Source: Gordionus sp. m RMFG-2023 (taxonomy: Eukaryota > Nematomorpha > Gordioida > Chordodea > Parachordodidae). From it: 64,000 nt of DNA. The stretch is taken from contig NC_088778.1 in the NCBI RefSeq assembly GCF_954871325.1, positions 10,673,882 to 10,737,881 on the forward strand, in the 5' to 3' direction. The notes under the pieces are model-generated. The model was not told the DNA's origin and searched no databases. It was given only the letters and a program-made list of their open reading frames with translations. A program made the translations under genes and the position numbers. The number at the start of each line of letters is the position of its first letter. Positions within the stretch are counted from its first letter, which is position 1. Positions 46,681 to 57,934 of this stretch are shown here, piece after piece.

Positions 46681-46791
46681 TAAGCCGTAAAATACATGAT
46701 TAAATTCTTTTTAACGTAAGATATAAACGTTGAAACGGAGCTTTGGTGCTGCAAAAATCGCCTTTGATTTCAACCTCGAGGTTTTAGTTTT
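46681..46791. other. GC-richer flank of the long-TIR transposon
   Basis: This is a short unassigned island. On the minus strand a possible acceptor (TTTTTGCAG) precedes 11 open codons in phase 0 up to a GTTAAA donor. That would fit between exons g and h, but has no homology support. Confidence 0.2.
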
Positions 46792-47159
46792 AGGGTCATT
46801 CCATGTCAAATCAATCACTTTACAACCCGACCCTCTCAGATTTTGTTAAAATTTGATATTTAAGTTAATAAAGTATTTTAATTGATGAATCCAAAATATT
46901 AGACTCTTAACTCTATTAGAACCGGAGATATGGGGCTTCAAAGTGACTCAGTTTGGTCATTTTTCCAAAAAATGATTTTTTAAAATTGGAATAACTTTTA
47001 TATTAGATACACTATGTATATTTATTATGGCTCATTTTATAGCCCTAAATAAACTAATGAACGTATGTTAAATAAAATTATTTTTTAGTTTATATATTTT
47101 TTTAAAATTGCGGTTAAAAATTTGTAATTAATTTTTTAAATTGTTAGGCTTTTTTTCCC

Positions 47160-47645
47160 CCTCTTTGATAATAATCATATTAAAAAACAAATTTTCACAA
47201 ATTTTTCATTACAAATTATAATTAAAAATATATATTAAAAAACAAATAATATAAAATGAATTAAAAAATATATATGTATAATAGAGAAATGAGATTAAAA
47301 AAATAAAATAAAAAAAGGGTACAAATCACCCTAGAGAAGTGAATGCTTAAAAAATTGAATCGGCAGATTTTTAGGGAAATCTGCTGACGAAGGTAAAATC
47401 CTTCATTGGGGTCCCCTGAGATCTGCCTCATTTTTTTCCTATAGTTTTGATGAAATTGAGAGCATCACTTCCAAATATGCCTAGGGTATTGGTAACGATT
47501 GGGATAAACACGGTGTTAGTGAGGAATATATATTTGTTTTTTTTCGGATTTTTTGATGGCAAAAATTGAGAGGTTGGACTTGGCGGCAAAATCGACACAG
47601 GTATAGTCCCAAAGTGGGAGGCTATTGGTCCAGGGAAAAAGAGAT
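47160..47645 (-). mobile_element. 5'-truncated LINE-like retroelement fragment, copy 2
   Basis: Bases 47310-47490 match 11530-11700 closely (TTCATTGGGGTCCCCTGAGA and more). Further 5' on the minus strand, up to 47645, are traces of LWDYTCVDF and AAKSNLSIFAIKKSEK, which continue the same domain. The insert splits the left arm of the long-TIR transposon. Confidence 0.65.
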
Positions 47646-48369
47646 ACGTTATTTTTTTTCTTCCAAATTACAGATATTTTGTAAAGAGTACCAAGAACTG
47701 TTCATATAAAAGATTTCAAAATGGGGCCAAAAAAATTAATTAGGAAAAATCTTATTTTTATAAAATCCGCTAGATGGCGTTAGTAGTTTAAACATACAAT
47801 TTTTACAATATAAGTCAATCTAAGAATTTTTTTTTATTACATAATAAAATATTTATCGAATAATTAATCGTAAGCAAATATTTAAAATAATTTTAATTAA
47901 ATTTTCTTGAAATTAATTTATAGATAATAAAATTTATTAAGTAAGCATTAAATAAATTATCTTTTTTCGAAATTTTTTTCCAATAATTTATCGATTTTTT
48001 TATCTGTTACTTATTCTTTGTAATTTTTATAATTAATTAATTTATTAATATGTTTTGTACAAATCCATTAAATCTTCCAAATCACTATTCCAAAAATGGT
48101 TTAAGAAAAGTGACGATTTGGATAACAATGTATCATAAAATTAACAAAGGAGAATATATTTGTCCTGTGTCGCAAATTTTTATATAAAAAGAAGAATTGT
48201 ATTGCAATTTTAGAGGATAGCAACATCCCTTACAACTTCAAATAATTTCTTAAACCTCCACCGATATAGAAAATGATTATCGAATTAATAACGACAATGC
48301 GCAACTCCCTATACTTTTTTTAGAATCCTTATAGAATGCTCCATTTAATTTAAAGTACTTTAAATTAAA

Positions 48370-49480
48370 TGGGGCGTTCTCCAATAAAAAAAGAGCCTAA
48401 GAAAAAAAGGATATCTCAAGAAAAAGCTCAGCAGACTTTCAAAAGCTAGATGAATACAAATGGTAGCGACGATTTTATCCATTATTGTCTAAAACACTAA
48501 AATATCAATTATTAACGACATTACCTCCAAATTGGAGCATTCACAAAATTATAAAACAATTTTAACGCTTCGTTTTATACGATCCGTAATTCAAGATTCA
48601 TTCTTGGTCAAAGGGAGATTCTTTCAACTTCTAATCCTAAGGCAGGTAAAACCATAGATCAGAGCACAGTTGAAGTTGTAAAAAGTTTCTATTTAAACGA
48701 TGAATATAGTAGATTACTGCCCGGAAAATATTGCCTTTCTATAATTGAAAATGATGAAAGGATTAATTTTCAAAAACGGTTAATTCTGAATAATTTAAAA
48801 GAAATCTATATAAATTTTAAATCTATCTACTCTTCTCTTTTTAAAATTCGCCTCATTGCACCCTAAAATTTGTATAATACCAGATGCAAGTGGCACTCAC
48901 TCGGGTTGTGTCTGCCTAATCCCTCAGAATCTAATAATAGATAGCAATCTAGCAACTTTAACAAAAAATAGGGATTTTAAGATAAAACTTACAAAGAGTT
49001 AATTCCAACAATCCTCCCCTGCCAGCCTGTTATTTTGGCGAATGCCATGAATGTCCTGGGGACCAATATTAAGGGCTAAATTAGAAAATTTATTAATTGC
49101 ACATGATATATACAGGATAACGTTCAAGCAATGGATATCTGTAGATAGAACAGTTAAACCCTAACGCAAACAGCTGACGAATTTCTTAATTACATTTGAA
49201 AAAATATTTATTTTGATTCGCCATGATTTTATTACTGAACAGCAAAATAGATTCCATCAGAATCTTATAAACAATTTAGAACAAGATCATTATTTGGTTA
49301 TCTGTGATTTTCTGAAAATTACTCTTTTATACTTCAAGATGAAGTCCAAGGTTATCACTGGGCCTCTTCCCAGGTTACCCTACATCCATTTGGTATATAT
49401 TCTAAAGTAAATAATGTATTAAATTATATAAGTTATGTGGTCATATCCGCAGAAGAACTTATACTTTAACTAATGATGAA
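48370..49480 (+). pseudogene. Broken transposase of the long-TIR transposon
   Basis: In order there are: a basic segment GRSPIKKEPKKKRISQE (about 48370-48425), GKTIDQSTVEVVKSFYLNDE (from about 48637), LILNNLKEIYINFKSIYSS, a PDASGTHSGCVC motif (near 48880), FKQWISVDR (near 49125) and the DEVQGYHWASSQVTLHPF motif (about 49340-49395). Several stops and frame changes break it. The acidic residues spread over these motifs could include the catalytic ones. Confidence 0.7.
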
Positions 49481-49868
49481 TCTAAAATGGCAATATAGAA
49501 ATTAAATATATTATGCTTACTATTAATTATTCGATAAATATTTTATTATGGAATAAAAAAAATTTCTTATATTGATAAAATTGATATTTTAAACTACTTA
49601 CGCCATCTAGCGGAATTTTCAAAAATAAGATTTTTCCTATTTAATTATTTTGGACCCACTCTGAAATTAATTTTTTATATGAACAGTTCTTGGTACTGTT
49701 TACGAAATATCTGAAATTCGTAAAAAAAATTTTAGTCTAACATTTTGAAAAATTAATTACAAATTTTTAACCGCAATTTAAAAAGAATTTATAAACTAAA
49801 AATTAATTTTATTTAACATATGTTCAAGAGTTTACTTAGGGCTATTGAGCCATAATAGATATACATAG

Positions 49869-50228
49869 TAATGATCTACATCGGGCCTAATTTTTCAAGC
49901 CCGGCCCAGCCCAAAATTTCTTTTAAAAAAATTTACCGGCTTGGCCAGGCCCGAATTTATTTAAATATAGAAATTAATTTTTATAATTACTCAAAATAAA
50001 AGACATATGTTATATGGCGTTTAGTTTCAATAAATAAAATCAAAAATTTTTATTTTACATAAAAAATTCAATATAAAATTGATAAATTTAGATATATTTA
50101 AAAAAAATTCCAAGGTCCGAACCGACCCGGCCCAAATTTTTTAAAAATATTAGGCCCGGCCCGAGTATTTTAAATAGAATTAGGCCCGAGTTCGGCCCGG
50201 GCCAAGGGCCTAACTTTGCAGATCTCTA
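49869..50228. mobile_element. 360-bp MITE with GGGCC-rich ends
   Basis: Direct repeats ATACATAG (49861-49868 and 50229-50236) flank ends TAATGATCTACATCGGGCC and GGGCCTAACTTTGCAGATCTCTA. The left 210 bases match 33930-34195 in reverse. It interrupts the right arm of the long-TIR transposon. Confidence 0.88.
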
Positions 50229-50458
50229 ATACATAGTACACCTAATATAAAAGTATTCCAATTTTAAAAAATCATTTTTTTCGAAAAATGACCAAGCTGA
50301 GCCACTTTGAAGCCCTATATCACCCGTTCTTGATAGAATTAAGAATCTAATATTTTGGATTCGTCAATTACAATACTTTATTAACTTAAATACCAAATTT
50401 TAACAAAATCTGAGATGGGTCGGGTTGTAAAGTCATTGATTTGACATGGAATGACCCT

Positions 50459-50629
50459 TTAAGAATTACTCGGCATAAGGGAAAAACATTTTTTAAAAAG
50501 TAAATTCGGGCCTTTAGGCTTAGTTTTTGGGACACGCCTTGTAGAGCCGAATGTTTTTGCAATACTCATTATGCTTAAAACACGCCCGCGATAATGATAA
50601 TTATTATAATTATATTATTAAAACAAAAC
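50459..50629. other. Intron sequence next to exon g, partly GC-rich
   Basis: A minus-strand frame opens MSIAKTFGSTRRVPKTKPKG (about 50470-50565). It has no recognised homology and does not fit the phase of exon g. Confidence 0.3.
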
Positions 50630-50751
50630 CATAGAAAGACAAATTTCGCCGTAGTGATTGTTGCCAGGTTCCATGATCGACGACCCAATTAACGTATTAT
50701 TAATGAAATTAAATGCTTCGGTAATGATAGGATGTATACTTTCAAGATCAT
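50630..50751 (-). CDS. THADA: THADA-type gene, exon g
   Basis: The exon has 122 nt: two bases completing a codon, then 40 codons. It encodes DDLESIHPIITEAFNFINN, then TLIGSSIMEPGNN and HYGEICLSM before a GTTTTG donor. The acceptor is TTTTCAAAG. Sequence similarity to known THADA is weak, and the call rests on position, phase fit with exon f and base composition. Confidence 0.62.
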
Positions 50752-51052
50752 CTTTGAAAATAGTTTATACAGTGAAAAAAATAAATATATATAGCTGAAT
50801 TCCAATATAAACCAATAAGAGTTGTCGCCTTTTAAAAATTTCAATTGCGTGTATTGATATAGATAAAGTTTTAGCTTATAAGTTATAACCTCATCGACGC
50901 TACCCCTCCCCCCTCCCGATAACCAAAATATATAATGATTAAATTGTAAAATGGATACTCATGTATGTTGACTAATTGATAACTCCCCTCGTGCTATAAA
51001 ACCTTGACCCCATAAGGTCTAATTAAAAAGTGTATTAATAAAATAATATTAC

Positions 51053-51273
51053 AAATCTTTCCAACTTTATCAATCTCGTTATACAGGGCTACCTCGGAAA
51101 AACTGGTCAACACCGAGGTGTGAGTAAAATCTGGTTTGCATATATCTTTGAATTCCGGTAAATAGGGTAACAGGGGTTTGTACTGTGGGAACCTTCGACA
51201 GATTTCGTCTATGCAGAAATCGATGGCACCCATAAAAATGAAGGAATGGTATTCGCAAGAAATGTCATGTGAA
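51053..51273 (-). CDS. THADA: THADA-type gene, exon f
   Basis: The exon has 221 nt (1 + 73 codons + 1). It encodes SCEYHSFIFMGAIDFCIDEI, then CRRFPQYKPLLPYLPEFKD and SEVALYNEIDKVGK. The acceptor is TTTAATAG and the donor GTAATA. Phase agrees with both neighbours. Similarity to THADA is weak; helix-rich sequence fits a HEAT region. Confidence 0.68.
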
Positions 51274-51986
51274 CTATTAAATATTTGCCAAGTGTGTATG
51301 ATTTATCAGACAATATTTTAATTTGAGAATTCTTTATCAAAACAAAATTATTATTTTATATTAAGAGTCCTGCCAAAATACCCTATAAGCGTTGTTCAAA
51401 TGTATTTTCGACGCGGGTTTCAAAAAATTAATATGAATGGACAAGTCTCTAGTTTATAATATATATTTTAAGGCACATCTTTTAAGTTTAGAAGAAAGAA
51501 TAAAAAATCGCTCATAATTAAAATTGAAATGCTCAGAAAAAAATTCTTAAACACTCAAAATAAAAACTTAACGCTTTGAAAAAATACTGAATGCTCAGAT
51601 AAAAAATCAATTGCTTAGAAAAATATATAAAACGTTCAAAAAATTGTCTAAAATTTTTAAAAAAATATTTGCGAAATTCTGAGCTTTAAGGATGTCTCCT
51701 GGTTAAACTTATTACTAAACGGCAGGCTATATAGCTACGACTAAAAAGTAATAAACGAGAAAAAAATAAGAAAATAACAATGTCATCAAACACTTAAAAC
51801 AAATACAGGATGTCTTAGTTAAAAAGCTGTTTAATCTAAGCTAAACATAAATAAATATCAAAAATAAGTAGAACCAAGACATACTCTAGATATTTTTTCT
51901 GAGCAAGAAAAAAAATTCTGACCGTTTCATTTTAATTAGTGAAATAATAAAGTCTAAAAAAATATGCTTCTAAAATAATAATTTAC

Positions 51987-52401
51987 ATAAATTTGGTGGG
52001 ATCGAACGGAAAACTTTTTATAAAGAATAAACGACATGGCTGAGAAATGTAAGCGAAAAATGCGGGTCTGGCTTGTGGAATTTTAAGCCACGAATCGTCG
52101 AAAGGGTGTGAAAATTGTGAAAAGATTCGATGCATTTCGAATTTCAAATTAAATAGTAGAGCATCCATTGTATTTAAGTAATTATTTTTATTCCTTGGGG
52201 AATTATTTGAAACATCGCTTGCCAAAGCCGTATACAATTCTGTTAATAGTTGAGGAATGATAGCGCCATTAGCATCAGGATTAACGAACTTCAGGAAAGA
52301 TACTAAGAGTTCTAAAGTGGACATAGTTTTAATGGATTTCTGAGTGGAGTGCGCAGTGTAAATTTGGAGTAGAGAGGCTACAAATGCTTTCACTACAGAT
52401 T
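51987..52401 (-). CDS. THADA: THADA-type gene, exon e
   Basis: The exon has 415 nt. It encodes KAFVASLLQIYTAHSTQKSI, MSTLELLVSFLKFVN, IIPQLLTELYTALASD and further helix-rich sequence to SFPFDPTKF. The opening helices resemble the TIRTLL...HGTLLQVFHLLQAY part of human THADA. The donor is AT|GTAAAT. The acceptor could also be nine bases further in (52392), in the same frame. Confidence 0.72.
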
Positions 52402-53769
52402 CTTGGCATAAAAAATATAGACTAATATTATTTATTTTTTCAGTATTTTAATAAATAATAAATATTTTTTAAAAAATAATTTAAATATAATTACGAAATT
52501 CTAGGTATCTTTTTAATTTTCCTTTATAAATAATAATATATTCATATTGTTCAGTATAAGTGTTAGTAAAAATATCCATTCTTTCCCAAGTCAACCAGTG
52601 AATATTTTATCCTGATTTTAATTATATCGCCAATAAAATAAATAACTATTTTAATTAATTTTTCAGTAAAATAAATTTGATAGGTTTAGAATTAATGTTT
52701 TAAAAAAAGAAATTAATAAAGTGAAGGAAATGAAGTAAGACTTGGTTATTAATCTAAATAAAGTATGTCAATCCTCCAACAACTGCAAAACAAATGCCAA
52801 TAGAAAAAAAACGCATCAGACGTGGGTTTTTTATATGTGCGATCTCTATATTTCATTTTATTTTAAGATTGATGTCTCGAAGTGCTTAACAAATGTATGA
52901 TTATAGAAAATATAGAAAAAGCAGATGTTCTGCGAGTGCCTTATATTCAATTTAATTATCAAGAGCTGAGGCTTAAAAATTTATAAAATATTAGGCTAAG
53001 CTTAGGCTAAAATAAAATAATTGAATTTACTCTCTTAAATACAGTTAGATCCTGAACAATGGAATACCGCGATTATTTAAATATAGAGTTAAATATCCAG
53101 CTCATTGTAATCAACTTTTTTTTGAATAGTCGTTAATAGTGTTTTTAATATATTTAAGAATAAGTTAGGAATATTTCATATTGTGAATTCTATTTGGCAT
53201 GCTTTTGACCCATCTTCCTATAATAGAATTCCATTCATAAATCAAATCATGTGTCCTTATATTGACGTTCTTCAAGTATGAATTTTTTTTAAAACAAAAC
53301 TTCTCTAGAATATGTCTTATAAGGAATTTCATTAGAATAAGTAGTTTACAAGGATTAGGGTGTAGAAGAGTAATTAATTATTTGCCGAATTGTAGTACGA
53401 CTATATTTAGGCTAGAGAAAAAAATATCAAATCACATATCTTATTTTTTTTAAAAAATTTTCATGCGTCATTTAATATATTATATCAAGAGGATTTGATT
53501 AGAAAAAATAAAATTCATTAAGCCAAGATATCCATTTTACCCTTTTAAATAGGATGGACGATATGATTATTTATGAATGATAAATGAAAATGGACATAAT
53601 TTGATGAGATATTTTATCCTTAATATTTTTTATATATTAATAAAAATTCATAATTTTGTATTCTTTGATATACATATATAAAAATATTGGGGTAATAAAT
53701 TGAATAATATTTTTATCGAAATTTTAAAATGCCTTAAATAAAAAAAATTGAGAATGGAAGAATAAATAT
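52402..53769. other. AT-rich intron sequence
   Basis: This is part of THADA intron d-e. No exon or element end is recognised. Confidence 0.5.
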
Positions 53770-55291
53770 TAGTGTTAACGAAGTTCGTTTTTTTGAAAAA
53801 AATGATAGGTTCCTTTTGTTTTTGACGAACTTTGAACTTGAACGCGTTCCTTTTTTTTGACGAACGCGTTCGAATTTAACGTTCGTTGATTAAAAAAATC
53901 ATATTTAATTTATATTTATTTGAAAAATTCAATATTAATTTGGAATTTTTAAGAAAAAGTCTGATATTTTTTAATCAGCTCTTCTTTTACACTTTTCAAT
54001 TTTTTTAACAAGCCATTATCATAGTATATTAATTTGAATATTATTGTTTATATTTTAATTTAATAGATTAGTGTAAGCATGGATATTATTGTTTATATTT
54101 TAATTTAATAGATTAGTGTAAGCATGGATATTATTATTTCATTATCATCCTCTGATTCTGAAAATTTAAAATCAGATGAATTAACATTGCCATGATCCAA
54201 ATATGATAAATATTTTGCATTAGCATCCTATATCAAAGGAATTCAATACTTACCAAATGTATAATGTGCCCTAAAGTTTTATATCAGTTTCAAAATCTTC
54301 AAGTTCCAATTTAAAAGACATTTGATTGCAATATTAATTCTTTATTTTATATAATATAACTAAGTAAAATCATTAAATTTGAAGAAAAAATGGATTTGGG
54401 CTATTTGACTCCAACAATAACGATAAGTATTTAAAAATTAAAAAAATTAAGGCCTAAATATGATCAACCATTGATAGACGTAGTATTAAATGGAATTAAT
54501 AAAAGGTATTAAACCCATCAATATCAAATTAATTACATATATTTTTTTTAAGATTAGAACATATATATAAAGATCAATATGTTATTTGTGCAATTATACA
54601 ACCAATATTCAAGCCTCAATCGCCATGGATAAAACTTCCATAGAACGAATCTAATAAACTTATAGCGTTATTGAAAACCCTAGAAATGATAATGCAAGAA
54701 CTGTTAATTTCGAGATATCCTTTTTTTTTGACTAAGTAGAGAATGGATTGGAGGAGGCTTATCTCAATTATTTGAAGCAAAGGGCAAAACAATAAGTGTT
54801 TTTAATAAATTCCCCGCGTTGAAAGAGTTGTTTATTAAGTATAATACCGCAATCCCCTCATTTGCCCTTGTAGTACTTGTTTTTAATACAGTTAATGTCG
54901 TATTAACTGGCAAGCGTTTCTGTCTATCAGATGAAAATTTTGAAAAACAATTGTCATTAAAAATTAATAAAAAAAATTTTTAAATAAAAATATCTTTTAT
55001 TCGCTATATTATATTGTATTTATATCAAAATAAAACTATATTATTTTTTAACTTTAGTAATATAATGTGTTAAAATATATAAGGCATTTATATATATTAA
55101 ATTATATTTAAAAAAAATTTATTATAATATTTTGAACGATCATGAACGTGAACGCGTTCCTCTTTTTTGAAAGTAAACGCGAACGTGAACACGTTTCTCT
55201 TTTTTGAAAGTGAACGCGAACACGTTCGATTTTTGTCAATGAACGTTGAAAGCCAACGCGTTCGATTTTTTTAGAAATGTTTACAGCACTA
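53770..55291 (+). mobile_element. hAT element with GAACGCGTTC subterminal repeats, copy 2
   Basis: Perfect direct repeats ATAAATAT (53762-53769 and 55292-55299) flank ends TAGTGTTAACGAAG and GTTTACAGCACTA. It is the same family as 44550-45977, in the same orientation, with some indels and a local duplication of about 52 bases at 54040-54130. The hATC-like trace lies near 54850-54960 (ACCGCAATCCCCTCATTTGC). Confidence 0.93.
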
Positions 55292-55612
55292 ATAAATATT
55301 AAGTTGTGCAAATTTATTCCCAATATTCAAACATATTTAATACAGAAAATATAAAAATTTGAATGGATGGATTAAAAGTATATTAAATAATAAAAATATC
55401 AAACCCAAATTCTAGGGATAAAGAAATCAAAAACAAAAGCCCGTCTTGTTTTTAAATAGTCAAAATCATATTATTTTTTTTGTATTTATGTTTTTATATT
55501 TTCAAAATCATATTTTTTTGTATTTTTGTTTTTGGATATTCAAATTTTTATGTTGTTTCCCAGCCCCAGTCAAATGTGACACTGTAATGGAATAGAACAA
55601 AAGAAAATAAAC

Positions 55613-55906
55613 CTTGTTTTTTATATTTCTGACTATTATCCAGCTTCAGGTGATTCATAATCAAGCGTTGGGTCAAGCGGGAGAGACGTGTATCGTTACA
55701 TAAAAGGCAGAAAGTAATCAGATCATAAACTAGATTAGGTGCGTATTCCGCTAATGGAAAGAAATTGTTGAAATAATTTTGCGGGGTTTCATAGCTTATG
55801 CCATCTTGTGGAGGATTTGAGGATGGACAGCTGAGGTGCAATAAGATCACGAGTAAAGGATAGGTGCTGGAAAAGGACGGAGATTTTCGGGTGAGGGGCA
55901 TATGGC
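55613..55906 (-). CDS. THADA: THADA-type gene, exon d
   Basis: The exon has 294 nt (2 + 97 codons + 1). It encodes HMPLTRKSPSFSSTYPLLVI, LLHLSCPSSNP, then FFPLAEYAPNLVYDLI. This follows the human order HPSMFLLLLVLERLYPSP then APFVPFIMRCGRSPVY. The acceptor is TTATTTAG and the donor GTTTAT. The first two bases complete the Gly codon begun in exon c. Confidence 0.85.
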
Positions 55907-55979
55907 CTAAATAATAACTTTTAGTAAACAAGATTCTCAAAAATTTTTCAAATAATAATTGTAAAGTTAATTATTTTTT

Positions 55980-56240
55980 AAGGCTATTTATCGATTTTTT
56001 AATATCAAATTGGATAAAACAGACTATTCATATTTTAAAAAAATATCTATCGGCTGATATCATTAAATTGGCAGAACCGATTTTTTGAATTGAATAATTT
56101 CCTTATATGCATATATTTTTGATTTATTTTATTCATTACTAATATTTTTCCAGAAATTTTATTAAGATCGATTATATGGGTAGCCGATATTAACGTGATA
56201 TCGAAAAAATCGGATCGGCTTTTAAAAGGCTGTATCGATT
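55980..56240. mobile_element. Possible MITE with TATCGATT ends
   Basis: TTATCGATTTTTTAATATC at the left and GGCTGTATCGATTA at the right, with inner ATCGGCTGATAT and ATCGGATCGGC motifs, suggest a small inverted-repeat element in THADA intron c-d. No target duplication was found. Confidence 0.4.
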
Positions 56241-56919
56241 ACATTAACAATTAATTCTAAGTGATTAATTTACAAAGTATAAAACAAATATGTCCACACT
56301 AGTTATACTTAGAAATAAGATAATTGGCTTAAAAATAATATATTTTTTACAAAAAGCGGACATAGTCAATTAAAAAAATTAATTTAAATTATATCAATTA
56401 ATCAGTTGGAAAATGATATAATGGAGAATGATTTAACATTCATTTACTGCTCATATTTAAGCTCCTTTTTGAAACAATTTAAAAATAGAGCCAAAATTAT
56501 AATTTTTTAAATTTTCAAAGGGGAGATTAAATGACAAAAATAAAAATCTGAGCGGGGCCAAAGAAAATTAAACTGAGCTTGAAAACGAAAAACAATTCAA
56601 ATCCGAACTGAGCAAGGCTTGAAATCTGTAATTGAGCAAGTCTCTAACAAATTGATAAATATTATTTATATAATTTTATCAGTTAAGTTTATTATTATAC
56701 CCAAAAATGTAATTTCAGGATTGACACATAAAAAAAAATATAGTAAAATGAGGTATAATAAAATATTTTTGATAAAAAAAACTAGTAATTAATTAAAATA
56801 CAAACAAAAAAAGAATCAATTTGAATTAATCATGCCAACCCTATGCCAAAAATAATAAATATTGCAATCTAAATCAAATATACAATGTAGACAACAAAAT
56901 TATTATAGAAAAATTTTAC

Positions 56920-57037
56920 CGTTTTGATTGTGAATGACTAGATATTTCACCAAGTTGCTAAATTTAACAATAATAAACTGGGCCAGTGACTTGTATCTGA
57001 GCCAAAATTCCCTGTAATCCATATTTCGGTAATACTT
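56920..57037 (-). CDS. THADA: THADA-type gene, exon c
   Basis: The exon has 118 nt (39 codons + 1). It opens KYYRNMDYREFWLRYKSLAQ and continues FIIVKFSNLVKYLV. It matches the human MTGREFFSRFPELYPFLLKQ segment and supplies exactly the stretch missing between exons b and d. The acceptor is CATATATAG and the donor GTAAAA; the phases fit both sides. The acceptor lies only 66 bases from a hAT element. Confidence 0.85.
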
Positions 57038-57103
57038 CTATATATGTTTTTTAAAATATATAATGACACTTTTTGTTTTCCCATAGGCAGACAAGGTAAA
57101 TAT

Positions 57104-57926
57104 CAGGGATCCAAACCGAACCTGAACCAAACCGTTAAAAACCGGTATTTTTTATCGAACCTGAACGCTAAAAAAATTTCAGCCGAACCTGAACCGAACC
57201 CCTAAAATGCCTCTGAACCGGTTCGAGTATCATGATTTTATGCTTATAAAATAATATGCAAGCTATTATTAAATTTCAATTATATTCGAATTATTTAAAG
57301 ATTATCATCAATCACATTTGATTGATAAGTGTCGGTCATAATTTTTATAAACTTTAGTATATCGTCATTTTACAACATTTTTTAAATATTTTAATCTTAT
57401 AAATTATAATGCTTAGAGAAAAATTAAATCCAAAATATTATTATAAATGACACATCAAATCTGATATCATATTGGCAGTGCCGGCCACCCAAGTTAGTGT
57501 GAAAAGATATTTCAACAATTAAATTTATGCTATCTCCTTATAAATGTAATTTGAGTGAGACGAATTTTGAAAATATATTAATTGTGCGGCTTAATAAAAA
57601 AAATTTAAATTAAAAAAAGGAAAATATTGTTCATATTAAAATTAATCATTGATATATATTTTTATTTTTATAAATTAAATGTTATTTTATAATGTGCAAT
57701 TAATAAAAATGAAGGTTTTCTATATGTGTTTTTTAAATTAATGATAAAATAAAAAAATATTTTCCCTATACATAATTCGAATGTAGGTTTGAATACAAAA
57801 GTGTTCAAACCGGTTTTTAGAGGTTCGAACCGAACCGATATTTTAATTTTTTACGAACCGAACCTGAACCGTTATTTTTATCCGAACCTGAACCTGAATC
57901 GATATTCGTTTCGGTTTGGATCCCTG
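57104..57926 (+). mobile_element. hAT deletion derivative with perfect 8-bp target duplication
   Basis: GTAAATAT at 57096-57103 and 57927-57934 flank ends CAGGGATCCAAACCGAA and TTCGGTTTGGATCCCTG. Both ends carry repeated GAACCTGAACCG motifs. A remnant of the hATC domain survives on the plus strand near 57465-57595 (ILAVPATQVSVKRYF, then LSETNFENILIVRLN in another frame). A solo end of the same type is at 27298. Confidence 0.95.
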
Positions 57927-57934
57927 GTAAATAT

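Larger units (their letters stand above)
46792..50458 (+). mobile_element. 3.7-kb long-TIR DNA transposon with an unusual transposase
   Basis: The ends are AGGGTCATTCCATGTCAAAT and its inverse; inverted arms extend for several hundred bases (46792-47155 with 47645-47800 on the left, 49575-50458 on the right). The interior plus strand (about 48370-49480) has broken pieces of one protein: GKTIDQSTVEVVKSFYLNDE, SRLLPGKY, FQKRLILNNLKEIYINFK, SGTHSGCVCLIPQN, FKQWISVDR, and VICDF...DEVQGYHW...TLHPF. I recall this motif set from transposon-encoded proteins in invertebrate genomes but cannot fix the superfamily. The right flank starts TTAA, the left TTTT, so the target duplication is unresolved. The left arm contains a LINE-like insert and the right arm a MITE. 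Confidence 0.85.

Noticed and set aside
57820-57926. GGTTCGAACC as a tRNA T-arm
   Set aside because: It is part of the repeated GAACCGAACCTG ends of the hAT element; no tRNA fold surrounds it.
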